Source of the DNA: Omphalotus guepiniiformis
Lineage: Eukaryota > Basidiomycota > Agaricomycetes > Agaricales > Omphalotaceae
Direction: 5' to 3'
Assembly: GCA_028554645.1 (NCBI GenBank)
Contig: JAQOOI010000018.1
Coordinates: forward strand, 806,001 to 870,000
Length of the DNA stretch: 64,000 nucleotides
This document shows positions 45,115 through 57,106 of the stretch, piece after piece. A program made the position numbers and the translations under genes. Each line of letters opens with the position of its first letter. Positions within the stretch are counted from its first letter, which is position 1. Under the pieces are notes generated by a model. The model ran no database searches. It was not told where the DNA came from and saw nothing but the letters and a program-made list of their open reading frames with translations.

Positions 45115-47323
45115 CTAAGCGAAAAACATTTCCAACATATCCAGATCATGCTGTGGCTGAATCGGCTTGTGTTCAAGTTCCTCAGGTTTTTTGGGCCACT
45201 TGACACTGGTAGACAATCCATACGGATAGAAAGCCTCCCCCCTCTTTCCACTCCAATCAAAGTCAACCAACTTTGCACGTTCGCCTACGAAAACAACGTT
45301 AGGATGGCGCAGATCACCGAACACCCACTCCTTGGTGTGCAGGAGCTGGAGCGCCTTCTCGATATCCATGCGCGCAGTCTGAGGCCATGTCTCACGCCTG
45401 TCTAACGCGCTTCGGCACCCGAGATCTTCCATTACGACCATACGCCGTGGTCCCAGGTAAATTCCGCCCCCCTCCACCAGGATCTTCCCTCTGGCTTCCT
45501 CCGACTCTCGAACATCATGTTTTCCATCAAGCAGACCGCAATAGTACAGCTTTGGGGCATAGTCCAAGTCTGCAAGATATTCGTGAGGTTCGTACCCATA
45601 CCGATCTGAGAATTTGACGATCAAGGAACGCGGTGGATCCTCAAGCGTTTCAGCACGATAAGTGAGATTTGACGCGCTCTCCACTACAGCTTTGGTATAC
45701 GTAAATTCCACAGACTGTCCAGTTTCTCGGCATTGAAACATGGTGGGGCGAGGAAAGTAACGAGGGTGTACTTGTCCAGGTTTTGCTGGTTCAATCTTGT
45801 CGTAATTGCATAGGAGGTTTTCGTAGAACTTTCGCAACTCCCCAATACCAATATTAATCGCATCGAAAAGGCGGGCCACTTCGTAAAGTCGCGCGTCCAT
45901 AGCTGTCGAGTCTGTTGCAATACTGATCATAGGCGTCAAGCGCTGGACAATGAGCCGGTCGGTATAAACAAGACCACTTATACCAACGCGCGCTCCAGCA
46001 GCGGACAAAAGAAGGGTAGGTCCGCAGCATCTACTCAGTATGCCCTCAAACTAGAAATGGAATGAGCGAACTATGCATAATCACTTGAAGAAAAAGTGCT
46101 AGTGCACTCACCTCAGCCTGATTCCACCAGCACAGAGCCGAATACTCTGCCTGGACCATTGAGTCACAGTAACCTTCACCTGATGAGTACTTGTACTCCA
46201 GCACCACTAGAGAGACCAACAGATTCTGGAATTTGAAAGTTATCAGGCCGTCCGGACGAGAATTGGACGCCGTACGCAAGCGATCAATACGTCCGAGCAT
46301 GTTCTGAAGGCAGGGGACAATGTTTTCCTCATAATGCAGCTCGTTCTGATAAATAATGGAGGCCTGCGACATCAGTGCACCAGCTAAACTGAGACTTTCT
46401 GCACTAGGCACATGAGAGGAATCTTGAGCGACTGCCGCCACCTGTGCGAAGGGCGGAAAGAAGATATCAACAGGCTGTGCGCAAGCCTCAATAAAAACAC
46501 CGCTCTCGTTCATAACACAACCCCCGTCATAGCACCTCGTCGCAGACTTGGCCTGCAATTTCAGGCGTTCCTTGGATGTGGCAGCAGTAGAGGGTGGCAT
46601 GGAAAAATGGCGTAATTCTACCTGAATTTTAGTGAGGATATACCAAGTAGAGAAAATCGCGCGCACCGCTAAAGCGACCGTAATATCCTGGTTTGGACAA
46701 ACTTCTGAGAACATCGCTCTCCTCATATTCGCCAATTGAGATGACAAGGTTGACATATTGAGAATTCATCTCATTACCGAGAATCATGCTGAGCGGCAAG
46801 GCAGATGAAAGGATCTGTGCCACAGCACCTATGTTCTCTGCATGGTCAAGCGCCCATTCGGGACCATCCAGCAGTGTGATGTTTCCAGTAGGCTGAACAA
46901 GGGATAAGTTTCTGGGTCAACAACGACTCTGGATGCAAAACACACCTTGTAGAGAACGAGCTGACCCAGAGGTCCGCAATTGACATTAAACCGGGTTCTT
47001 AACCACTTTGCGATAGCAGGCTCAAGATCTTCAAGGTACTCTGCGTGCTCCGGAACATTGATGATCCCAACCCGATAACGGATATTAGCGGGGTGAAGAA
47101 AAATCGCATTCGCAATCTTCCTTGTGGTTGAGGACGGTGCATACGCCGGTGGCAGTGGTGCGCCCGCTTCTCGCGCCTGATAGCGAGTCATGGGACGCAA
47201 GGATGTTTGAGGGGAGTGGCTGGTCTGTGATGCGCCCGCTCCTCGCGCGCGCGCCTGAGAGCGAGTCATGGGACGCGAGGATGTTTGAGGGGAGTGGCTG
47301 GTCTGTGATCTAGTTGCAGGCAT
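45115..47323 (-). CDS. kinase-like cargo protein of an agaricomycete family
   Basis: The start MPATRSQTSHSPQTSSRPMT is at 47323; a 24-residue unit of this type is duplicated. A middle region follows (NVPEHAEYLEDLEPAIAKWL, MILEVCPNQDITVALA, NIVPCLQNMLGRIDRL, SLVVLEYKYSSGEG). The C-terminal ~290 residues are kinase-like: SLIVKFSDRYG (probable ATP lysine), RMVVMEDLG, KEWVFGDLRHPNVVFV (catalytic-loop Asp and Asn) and AKLVDFDWSG (DFD in place of DFG). At least three introns are needed (near 46950, 46780 and 46110), and each joins in frame. The protein ends MLEMFFA. Catalytic residues are present, so it may be active. Targets are unknown. It is inside the giant element. Confidence 0.7.
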
Positions 47324-50300
47324 GGTTTCAGATGGTTTCAGAGAAGCTGAACGTTGAGCGCAACGGTCAGGTGCGGCAATTCAACTTGCAAGACGGACCG
47401 ACGCAGCGGAGTCCCACGGTTGTGGTACCAGAACCACGTGAGTAAGTCCAACGCCAGAGAGTGTCCGTTGACAACCCTATTATATGATTTCATAACCTTG
47501 CCACCTGGACAGCGCGGGATATGGCGGTTAACGGAAGGTTTTGGCTTGCCCTTCTCATGGTGGGGCATCAACCTTCTTTCTTACACCTCCCAACAGCATC
47601 TAACAAGTCAATCACAGGTGAAGAATCGAGGTTTCACATCTTCTGGGCATAGAACACGATGAAGACATGTTGCACCACTTCGCAGATACACTGAAGCTCG
47701 AGGCTTTTGGATGCTACTGGCAAGCATGGTTGTAGATCAGTACTCGTGGCATAGGACACTGAGTTCAGCGGCTCGTCTCGGGATCAGAGGGCTACTCGTT
47801 GGACTTAGAAGGTTGTGACGCGAGGCCGATCGGGCTGGATTTTGCAAAGTGTTGCATGAGTAGCAGATCATGATAGGCACACCAAAATGCAAGGTATCTC
47901 TTTGTTCTATTTGTGTGGTTTTAGTTACACAAATAAGAACTTTCACAGCTCTCGCGCGCTCACCAGTATCAGCAAAAACGAACCCGACCTTGAGTCTATA
48001 TCTCGAGGCTTCGGCTCGCGACACCTCGAGGCGCTGGGCTCATGATAGGTGTGCCGAAGCAACATGGAAGAACCAGTTCGGTCAGGCGCGATCTGCTACT
48101 TGCCACTACCTCATCCTGATCTTCACCACCTCATCCTGATCTTCACCCGCCTCGCCACCTGCATTTTTTGGTTGCCTTCGTTGCCGTTCTGCTCCTCCAC
48201 TGCTGCAGCTGCAAGCGATACTCCTCGTTTCACGATCCTCTCGTTTCACGAGCAAGATTTCGTCATCGTTTTCGTAACCAACATCACATTCACCTTTCCT
48301 CATGATTCACCCTCGCACGTTCTTACGTCTGAGCTTCACGCCTACAACCGCTGGTAGGTCATCCGAAAAGGGTGAGGTCGCGCACACATTGGCACCGGAA
48401 ATCGTGGCGGAGCGCGTTCGATGTATCGCGTCTGCAGTGTGTTGTCGTGTTACCGAGGTGCGGCTCAGTAAAACGAGAAGTTGCATTTGACATCAAGGCA
48501 TTGTATCGCGACAGCGATGATGGTGGCAATTACCACAGACCCTCCGTTCCTTTTACACATTACCATCGGCAGTTACAACGGCCGCTAATCTACGTGGTGA
48601 CTTGCTTCAATTCCATCCTACAGTTCATCTGTCGTTTGCTCTTCCACGAGATCCACGCCCAGGTGCAAGGTGGACAAGGGTATTGAGGTGAGGGCGCGTT
48701 GGATATTGTCGGAGAAAGTAGGGAAAGAAGGAGGGTTACGGTTGACTTGGTGAGGTGGATGTTTCAGGTGTTGGAAGGAAAGTTGGGAATATTTCGAGGT
48801 ATCTTGTTGAACGCTTTGGTTTTGATTCTGGTGGTGGGTCTACTGCCATTCAGTTTCGATAGCTCATAGCTCATGATACGTTGCAGATACGATTGTTACG
48901 AGTTTCACGTCGGCCTCCTATCTACATATGTTACTCGCGTGCGCGCAGCACCATCTACCAACTCGACTCTAGCCTTCTACGTCATCCCGCTCAAGAGTAT
49001 GGCGAGCGGCGCGAATACATTGCTGTTTCAACGAAAAGGTAGAACTGCTTTTATTCATCTCTATCTAGGCCCGATTTGCTGACAGCTGTTTTGTCCTGTA
49101 GAAACACCATCGTCCTCACGTGCATCCACATCCGTAGCTATCGTCCCGCCTGGAGACTATCGGTCTCGACGGCAGGCTATCCTCTTTCTGGCATCTCCAA
49201 GGCTACCTCATACCCCTACTCTCATGTGAAGGGTATCTACCGCCTCGAAACGGGCATCAAAGTGAACGAGTTCAGGGACTTGCTAGGTGTTTGCTCGAAA
49301 GTCAGGTGCTAGGTTCTAGGGTGAAATGGAGCCGAACGATCGCGACTGTCGTTCTAGGTGCTAAAAAAAAGTCGAGCAGGAGAAAGCACACCAAATTCGC
49401 GCGACACCTCCACCTTCGTTGAGATGCAACGCAGGAGGACTCTCTCGGGCTGCCATTCGATCCGTATGATCCTTCGCCTCTCCCGGTGCGCTTGCTTGCT
49501 TGCTACAGGCGGCGCGGCGAACTTCCCCAGCATAGCATAAAGTATGACTCTCAGAAGGATTCATCTAGTGTGGCATGCCAGTGGGAGGAATAACCTCGAA
49601 GCCTTTCCTTTTCCAAAACACCTCAGCAGCATAGACCCTGTCGACTCCATCAAGCACCGTCTCCTTCCAAGGTTTGGAGGTTTGAAGGAATCCTTCTTCA
49701 ATCCCAGCACCTCCACCAGTCTCTTACAATCAATCCTGTCAGTTCGAAGCGCAGGGAAGACAGGTGTTTTATCCGAATCAGCTAAGCGAGCCCTTCAGCG
49801 AGATATTTCAAAGCTTTCCATAAAACATTTGAGTATGGAACAGCAAGGGCGAAACGCTCCCACAACAGGCGCCGGTGGAGAAAGCAAAGCAAGGATATGC
49901 ACGCGAGCAACATCACGAACGTCGCAATAACCTGCTGGCTTTCTCGCCGTTGATGAAGGATTACATGTAAAATGCGGTGCTGGTAAAATGTGGTGCTGAA
50001 AGTGGTTCTGGGACGAGGTGCTTGAACGCTGCAGCGAGGGGGCCATTTAAGTCAGACAAGGCGACTGAAGTCTGCCAATGACCCACCCACTCGTCGTGTC
50101 ATTCCCAATTGTTTTCCTCCCTCCCTCACTGCCGTTGGAGATCGTCATGGACGTCTTGGAAAGGAGGCCCAATATGAGCAAGAACATGCTTAGATCCTTT
50201 GCACTGCTTTGCGGAGATCGGGCTCTCCCTGTCTAGAAGTTGCTCTTTCGTCATATCAAGCTTAGCACGGAGACAGCTAGCCTTGCTTTCCAGAAGGCGT

Positions 50301-52131
50301 CTGATCACTCTACGGAACGTGGTCGCGGAGTGCTTCTATGGACCATAATCAGCCTTTTGGTCTTTCCCAGAACTCCTTCGCTTACGCTTTTATTCTTTGT
50401 CCCACCTTGTGCGAATTGAGTCTCGCCGTTTGCATTTGCTGTATTTTATTCACCGATACTCAAATTGTCGCATTCTACCAAATTTACTTCCGTTGAACAA
50501 CATGAGATGCGCGACCGATTGATAGTGACATCAAGCTCGGGGCTTCAATCTGCGAATTCAAGCACCGCGAAATCGCTGTGTTTCTTCTGGGCGAAGTATG
50601 GTCGCCAGACTTGGTATTATCCTCTATTGTGTTAGGAATCCAGTCTGCGTCGCATGAGAGAAATTTGAATAAAGAGCAGATGCAACTGTGGGATCGAACG
50701 TACAAGCCACCTTCGAGCAATTGATAAGTAATGCAGGAGCTCAGGTAATCTCTCCCACCATCTCTAATGCAACTGAACTTACAGACCGTACGGTCGTCGG
50801 GAAAACGGCGAAGAACCTAAGGTGCTTGTCGGATATCGGAAATTTGACAAAGCTGGTGTTTGAATATGCCCAAAAGGTGCAAATTTCGTCGTCCTGGTGA
50901 ACATGCCCATATAGAGTTTCTCTGGAAAAATGCTGGCTGTCAAAAGATGTGAAGAAGACCTGGAAATGAAGGTGGCTGTATATGTGTGCGCGTTATTTGT
51001 CCTTTTGGGTCTCGGACGACGTGAGCTTTCATTGCTCGGAAATGTATATCGGGAATTTTATCATGACTAACAGACAGAGACAGTCACTAGCCTACAACCA
51101 ACAAACCACGAACGAGGAACGAGGAACTCGGAGCACAGACTTTCTTTGCTAATGTTCGCGCAGGACATTGGAAAACTGCGCAGCAGGTCACTACCATTTC
51201 TCTCGGTTTCATTCACCGGTGCTCATGTCACGTTAGACTGCGACCAAGATGTACAAGCAATTCCAAGAGGAATGCTACTTGTATTAGAGTATCATCAGTA
51301 CAATCTTGTAGGTAAGTTCTTCTTTGCTTTTCTCGACACGTAGCTGATGTGTGATCCTAGGCAAATGATCCCACTATGCCTGCTGACAGGCAAACTTTGC
51401 TGTACCAGCCAGCGCATCGACTCATACCATCTTCTCCGACATCATCCTCCGTTCACCCTGATAGGTTTTATCTTCACCTGACCATACTGAGGGAGCTCTC
51501 GCTTCTGGATGATGTGATGACTCTTCTTGACAGTGCCGCAGGACGAGCCATTTGTGAAACTAATCTGGCTGATCGTTGTTTTAGAATTTGCCTTGAATAA
51601 GAGCAAGCTGCATCGTCCGCCGCATTGGAACTTTACCGTTCGCTGCGTATCAAGCAGGTGCAGAATGACACTGTCACATTTCATACTGTCCCGATGTTCG
51701 ACTTTCTCTCTTGCTGCGACGGGTGATTTGACTTTGTCAACCGATTGTCTCGACTCGAGTCAAGTTATATCAATAATTCTCAAGAGGTAGAGTCCGTGTA
51801 CAATTCATCCAAGATATGGTGTTACCTGCGCATTGCAAGACAAACGACTTCGTTATTCGGGCATTTACTGCCGAGAAGTACTCGCACGTCAGGAAGAAAG
51901 GGAGATGTACTGGATTCACCTACTGCTACTGATGGCCATGTCTAGATTACCGAATACATTGTCTTTGAGGACATTCATTGCAGCGAGTCAACACCAAAAT
52001 GGAGCACCTGCGCATGCGCACGTCACACGAGCCAATCTCCTCTGAGATAATTGACGTGGAACTTATTGAAGTCAAGTTCATCTTCGACCGTCATACGAGC
52101 AGCCTTTTTGTTAATTAGATTACTGACCATC
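47324..52131. other. 4.8-kb low-coding stretch of the element
   Basis: I see no complete gene here. A plus-strand frame at 49544-49930 (MTLRRIHLVWHASGRNNLEA) is open for 128 codons but matches nothing I know. Frames near 48870-49310 and 51150-51600 look partly coding without joining. A 19-bp tandem pair (CTCATCCTGATCTTCACCA) is at about 48109-48147. This may be a graveyard of captured gene pieces. Confidence 0.45.
50078..50330 (+). pseudogene. probable F-box gene relic
   Basis: The plus strand reads LPLEIVMDVLERR, SFALLCGDRALPV, a stop, then LFRHIKLSTETASLAF and QKASDHS. This order fits the F-box and following helix of agaricomycete F-box proteins (LP.E....I, ..CR......LFR.I.L). The in-frame stop after ALPV and the lack of any continuation suggest a dead fragment. 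Confidence 0.45.
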
Positions 52132-52207
52132 TTTTGGAGGGAGAGAAGGGGGGGAGCACCTCAGTGCTTCGAAATGAGTCTAGCAATATTCCGTTTTCTT
52201 CCCCTTT
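52132..52207 (+). repeat. extra copy of a 75-bp arm segment at the inner edge of the right arm
   Basis: TTTTGGAGGGAG through TTCTTCCCCTTTA repeats the stretch at about 52481-52555. The copy ends exactly where homology to the left arm begins (GGCACTGCAG), which suggests a repair or template-switch event formed this edge. Confidence 0.75.
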
Positions 52208-53980
52208 AGGCACTGCAGGTGGCGGAAAGGACCGCAGACAACGGTGTGTAATTTCTCTACGCTCGTCGATACGCGATACTCATAATTAGCGCACAGATCC
52301 GAGAGAGCACTGTATTTCTACCAAAGCATTTAGCAGATCACGCTTGGACTATGTTTTATTCAGATGAATTGACAGTTTTTCAATCTCATATGATTGTCTA
52401 TAATGTGAGCTCAAGAGTAGCTAAGGTCCGTACCGTGATGCATTACGCTCATAGCATTGACTTGAACTTTTGATGCGTGTCCTTTTTTGGAGGGAGGGGG
52501 GAGCACCTCAGTGCTTCGAAATGAGTCTAGCAATATTCCGTTTTCTTCCCCTTTATTTAGAATATTTTTGCAAGCTTCAACAAGCATCCAACGTCAAGCG
52601 CGGGAGTCCAGCCGCCCAACCTCCAGCGCACGACACGACTGCTAATAACATATCACAGTGTTCACGCTCACTACACGTACTGGTCTCTAATTGCGGAATC
52701 CAGCCAGCCAGACAGTCCCGGAAGATTTTCTTTCTCTGCCCATTGCGGACTACATCGTTTGCGTCTGCCACATCTTTCGCGTCTCACCATTCGTTATCCA
52801 ACATCGAGCGAGCGCGGGATACTTTATCTCTCATCGCACAACCAACTTCATGCACGCCCTCCGCAGCCGCCTTAAAAGTGCCCTGCACCAACCAATCTCG
52901 AGGTTCGATCGGACGGGTTTTATCTACGTCTTTCACATCGCCGGAACACAAGGTTTTAAAGTGGGTAGGAGTACGAATTGGAGGCGTCGAAAGCAGCAGT
53001 GGGCGCGTCAGTGTAGGGGACAAAAGCACATTTGGTGCTGTGCAATACGAACGCGCCATTGTATTCGAGCCGGTGCGTCCCCACTCTTCGATTTTCCGCG
53101 CAACTGATCTCCTGGCAGAGCGTTTGGCTCATATACTTCTGGATCATTTATGTCTGCGTCGCCCTCGCCTCGTTTGCAAAGAATGTAAGTAACTACCCTA
53201 CGTACGGTATCGTTCTGACGGCCTTTCAGGTCATCGGCGGCATAGAGAAATTTTCGAGTTCAAGGGCGCACCAAAGGCAGTATTCAAGAACATCATCCGG
53301 CCTGTGATCAAACTGGTATGCTCGATGTAGTCGGGTGAGTGTTTCGTTTGTATGTATATTCGTACACTGATGCAACGACGTGAAGCGCAAAAGGTCATCT
53401 GGCTCGCGCGCAGCCTTGAATGTTGTATTTTAATTCTTGTAGCTCGAATGTGTATGTGGTTCGAATGTATAGGTCAAATGTGTCGTTAATATGTGTATGT
53501 AGTTCAAAAGTGTATATAGTTCAAAAGTGTGTGCTTAGACCATTTCATTTGATTGATGTGATGCTGCAGGGCAAAGGTAGTCACTTCAAAAGACCTTGCA
53601 AGGTTGTTGCGCGGCTGTTGATTGGCTGTTGAGTGGCTTTTGCGTGCCCGTTGAATGCCCGTTGAATGCCCATTTAGTTTCCCGGGCGACAAATTAAATA
53701 AATGGCGCAGGAGAAAGACAAAGAGTTTCATTCACTTTGCCGCCGGCAATAAGTCCACAATTGCCGCCGGAAAAGATCACGTAATACAAAGAGAATGACG
53801 ACAGCTTTGTAGCGTGTGAAAAGGGGAGTATATCCACCGACATATACCTTAAAAGGCCATATCTTTCGCATGCGACAAAGGTTTATTTATTCTCAAAGAA
53901 TGGTCAAATAGAAACAAATACTTTTTCCTAGCGAATGGCGAGTAATTTCGCTTACGCCAACTATTGCCCTCCTTGTAGTG
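52208..53980 (-). repeat. right terminal inverted repeat (~1.77 kb)
   Basis: This arm is the reverse complement of 6891-8629, ending CCTTGTAGTG at 53980. It carries about 31 bp not present in the left arm (near 52425-52456, GTCCGTACCGTGATGCATTA) and otherwise differs at only scattered bases. Near-identity of the arms implies a recent origin or ongoing gene conversion. Confidence 0.9.
52850..53330 (+). CDS. T5orf172 (GIY-YIG-like) domain protein, right arm copy
   Basis: It is identical in translation to the left arm gene. Exons are 52850-53072, 53119-53184 and 53230-53330, with introns beginning GTGCGT and GTAAGT. The product starts MHALRSRLK, passes IYVF, FKVGRS and RRRKQQWARQC, then CIRAERLAHILLDHLC, KECHRRHREIF, and ends VIKLVCSM. 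Both copies point inwards to outwards, that is, towards the nearest end of the element. An extra upstream exon cannot be excluded. Confidence 0.75.
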
Positions 53981-53983
53981 TGA
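53981..53983. repeat. target-site duplication TGA, right
   Basis: TGA directly follows the CCTTGTAGTG terminus and matches the left flank at 6888-6890. Confidence 0.7.
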
Positions 53984-54746
53984 GTGGGTGAGTACCCATC
54001 TTGCCAGTTTACGTAACTGTGGCTAAGTTGTTGGAAAACTGCCTGGGCAACGTTATCATCAGGTTATCATCACGATTTGGCTGCAGATTCGTGGTTCGGA
54101 AGAATCTACATATTCGACCTTATTTGGACAAACAGCGCAATATGCCCGGTAAGAAAACGGCAGTCCAGAATCTTACTCGAAAATCATCTTTGAGCAAAAC
54201 CGGTACCATCCGTCAGGAGGCCTCAGGTCTGGGACGCACATACGCACCCACATATACGTGGAAACGATAGAACTGGCTCCTCATGGGTTTCGAGTTCCCG
54301 GGTCATCTTCGGATTCTTTTCTGTCATGATCCATTCAATGCTGCTGCACCAAGACGAGTAGGTGGGGGGGTGCCTCAGAGCAAGGCTCAGTTCAATATTC
54401 TAAATATTCTAATCTTCAGTGCTCGATTTGCATCTGGAACACCCACTGGAATGGCTCAAGTACAGTTCAAATACCTGCAAAAAAACCAAGAGCGCTCAAG
54501 ATTGTGTCATGATTTTCTCTCGTTGATATCAAAATTAGCTTTCCCGCAAATCATCTAAAGCAGATGTGAAGCGACTGCATGGTTGCCAACTCACGCGACT
54601 ACTAGTTCGCAGTTCCATATGGCACCCGCTCTAAGGTCGCCGGACCCAAGTCGGACCGCGACTATGGTATAAAGGATGAAGATAACAAGCGTTACGCACG
54701 TTCTATCGAGTCGTTTTGACTTTATCTGGTCGTTTTGACTTTCGCA
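53984..54746. other. intergenic chromosome next to the element
   Basis: No gene I can support. A short frame at 54141-54270 (MPGKKTAVQNLTRKSS) is probably chance. GTATAAAGG at about 54666 is a likely TATA box for the gene at 54747. Confidence 0.5.
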
Positions 54747-56080
54747 ATGGTACACGCCAGACCCTCCTCACTGTCGACAGGACCCCGATCCCTTCTCACC
54801 ACATTCCTTACGCTTGCTATCTTGCTTCCTCAGCTCGCACTAGCAGATTTCTTTGGAAGTAGTACCGACTTCCTCCAGCCCGCGGGCGTACATGTCACCA
54901 GTATGAAAAGTTCACTTCACCGTGAAAACTGTGTACTCGGAGTGCCCTGACTTGTTTTACAGAACTCACGGTGACAATGAAAGTCCCGGCGATTCCTGCG
55001 AATAACCTTGACGATCAGACTTTGTTCATCTGGCCTGGGGTCCAGCCAGGAAATGCTTTGAACGAAAATGGCGGAGACCCGGCGAATATTGGAAATGGGG
55101 TCTGTGTTGCGACTTGGGTTGTTCTTCGTGAATCAAGGCTGATTGGTTATGGGTGTTTGTAGGTTTTACAACCTGTTCTGACGTGGGGACCATCGTAAGT
55201 GAAGGAAAACACTTTTTCGACTGGCTATACCCTCGGAGTCTCCTAAGTAACGAATTTGTTTGCATTTCAGCTGTGCCCCGAACACACAGCCGACCCATCA
55301 GTGGTGGATTAGCGGCCAATACGTGAACACCCTGGGAGAGAACCCAGACTTCCAGGTAAGTATCTCACACCCCTGACTCATGATAAGGATACATTGTATG
55401 CTCTAGGGATGTTTTGGAGGCAAGATAATGGTACAGTCTATACCCTTATCTTTTTTTATCAGCCTATGCACTCATGTATCGTTTCTATTCAGGCTCTATC
55501 CCCTGGTGATCTAGTAAAGTGCACTATCGCACTTACCAACGCGTCCTCCGCTACATGGGAGCAGACGTGTATCAACACCTCGAATAGAAATGACACTATC
55601 AGTAAGTACAACTCTTTCCTTTCTAAATACTCTCAATATGTAACCAACACACTCCAAGCGTTTACATTCAACCTGGAGGGCCAGAAACAAACTTGGGGTG
55701 AAATAATCGTGGAGACTACATCTACCCTTTCAAAAACAGATTGGAACTTCCCTGTAGGCAACTCTTTGATCATTTATGGCCCTCGTGAACTGATCACGAT
55801 GACAGGTATTCTTTTACAACATGGAGTTGATCACTGACAAACCCATGCCATCCTCGGGTGCAACTTGCGTTATTGCTCAGTCCGGCAGTGGCTGGGTGGC
55901 TCGAGCATCCGCGTTAAGCAAGGACGGGCTGTCATGCACTTTGGGGGGAGTAGGGTTCTACAATCCTGAGTTGTGAGTTTTTATACCAATACACGTTACG
56001 CTTCGTTGTCGTTCCCCGCTAACCCAATTTCCTTCGTCAGTCCAGCACCCAACATTACAGACGCTGATTTGACAATTTGA
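54747..56080 (+). CDS. secreted protein of unknown function
   Basis: The start MVHARPSSLS leads into a hydrophobic signal segment (LLTTFLTLAILLPQLALA). Spliced exons give KLTVTMKVPAIPANNL, LFIWPGVQPGNAL, CAPNTQPTHQWWISGQYVN, GCFGGKIM, ALSPGDLVKCTIALTNASS, TFNLEGQKQTWGEIIVETT and a cysteine-bearing end GLSCTLGG. The first intron joins HVT to KLTV in phase 1. The IWPG...P, WWISGQYVN and L.GQ.Q.W pattern is typical of a family of small secreted agaricomycete proteins of unassigned role, possibly beta-sandwich and carbohydrate-related. That is inference from composition only. The frame near GCFGGKIM to ALSPGD needs a further intron. Confidence 0.6.
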
Positions 56081-56259
56081 TGTGTCTACGTAGTACAAGA
56101 GTAATAACTTGTCTGTAACTCTAAGCATGTACTTAATTAATGGGTGCGCCGTTCTTGGACAGGCTACATTAGTAAAATAGTACAACATTACCACTGATAG
56201 GTAAGAAGGTAGTATGGTGTATGTATGCTCAAGGGAAAAATGTTGTGATCATAGTACAT

Positions 56260-56344
56260 AGCCCACCGCGAGGGTCGAACTCGCAGCCTTCAGATCACCC
56301 GTCTCTTAAGAGTCTGACGCTCTATCCGATTGAGCTAGGCGGGC
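56260..56344 (-). tRNA. tRNA-Lys (anticodon CTT), with an 11-nt intron
   Basis: The minus strand gives acceptor GCCCGCC paired with GGTGGGC, D arm GCTC...GAGC, anticodon stem TCAGA/TCTGA with loop CTCTTA-A (anticodon CTT), and T arm GCGAGTTCGACCCTCGC. An 11-nt intron (AGAGACGGGTG) sits at the standard place one base 3' of the anticodon. CCA is not encoded, as expected. Confidence 0.93.
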
Positions 56345-56561
56345 GATGTAATTGATGGCCAGCGTACATTTATATTCCATATTGTGGTGGCTCGGCCTCT
56401 CGTGCTCAGGACATCATGATTTCAGATCTTTTGAAGCTTTCCAGAATATGAACGAAACGATTTACGAGCCACAAAAGGTGTAGGAGATCCGGTGATCAAT
56501 ATTGTACAGTTATTTTCTTTCAACTAGGCCTTCAGTCCTTTGTTCCTATGCAAATTTGGGG

Positions 56562-57106
56562 CTATTTGCGACAAAGTCGAGTGCATATTCTGAAGGTTCG
56601 TCCGATCAGTAGCGAGTGTAGAATCAAGAAAGTAAGCAAACCATATCCCTTGACTCCAAAACCGACAATGATAGCAACTGCCTTATCAGAGAAATAGGAG
56701 TGATGCCTAAAGCTTTCTCGAGCATGAACATTCGAAACATGCAGTTCAATGAATGGTATCTCGACACCGAGAAGGGCATCACGTATCGCCACCGAAGTGT
56801 GAGTGTACGCGCCTGATGTAAAATTCAAACTTGTGCTTCACAGCTAGGAAATCGAGCGAGCTCGAGGTACTTACCGGGATTGATAATGATACCCTTTACA
56901 CCCTCCCCTTTAGCTTGTTGGATTCTATCGACAATAGCACCTTCATGGTTGCTCTGGAAGTCGTACAACGTGACATCAAGCTTCTCGGCGTTGGCCTTCG
57001 CAGTGTTCACGACATCGGCAAGAGTTTCGTGCCCGTATATTGCAGGCTCACGAGTGCCTAGCAAGTTGAGATTAGGGCCATTGATGAGGAGAATGGGACG
57101 AGCCAT
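56562..57106 (-). CDS. type II 3-dehydroquinate dehydratase
   Basis: This enzyme converts 3-dehydroquinate to 3-dehydroshikimate; in fungi the type II form usually serves quinate breakdown, because the shikimate pathway uses the pentafunctional AROM protein. The start [17 protein letters not shown] is at 57106. Exons 56875-57106 and 56562-56812 join in frame across GTAAGT...CATCAG, giving 160 residues. Motifs are [16 protein letters not shown] (with the catalytic Tyr), [29 protein letters not shown] (catalytic His region) and [16 protein letters not shown]. The C terminus is slightly longer than usual ([12 protein letters not shown]). I see no partner quinate gene in the window. Confidence 0.92.

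Larger units (their letters stand above)
6891..53980. mobile_element. giant CACTA-type DNA transposon with cargo (47,090 bp)
   Basis: The stretch starts CACTACAAGG and ends CCTTGTAGTG, the terminal signature of the CACTA (En/Spm, CMC) superfamily. It is flanked by TGA on both sides. The two ends are inverted repeats of about 1.74 kb that are almost identical. A full-length tnp2-like transposase gene, the enzyme expected to move such ends, lies inside at 37773-42367. Ordinary chromosomal genes lie directly outside both ends. The interior carries at least ten cargo genes, several pseudogenes and nested elements. Typical CACTA elements are far smaller, so this would be an unusually large cargo-bearing member. 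An alternative is a region enclosed by two half-elements. The matching 3-bp flank and the lack of TAGTG termini at the inner edges of the arms argue against that. Confidence 0.75.

Noticed and set aside
6891..53980. Reading the arms as two independent short elements inserted in opposite directions
   Set aside because: The inner edges (GCAGTGCCT and its complement) have no CACTA/TAGTG terminus and no target duplication, while the outer edges share TGA.
6891..53980. Starship-type giant element
   Set aside because: No tyrosine-recombinase (DUF3435) captain gene is visible at either end, and the ends and transposase are of CACTA type.
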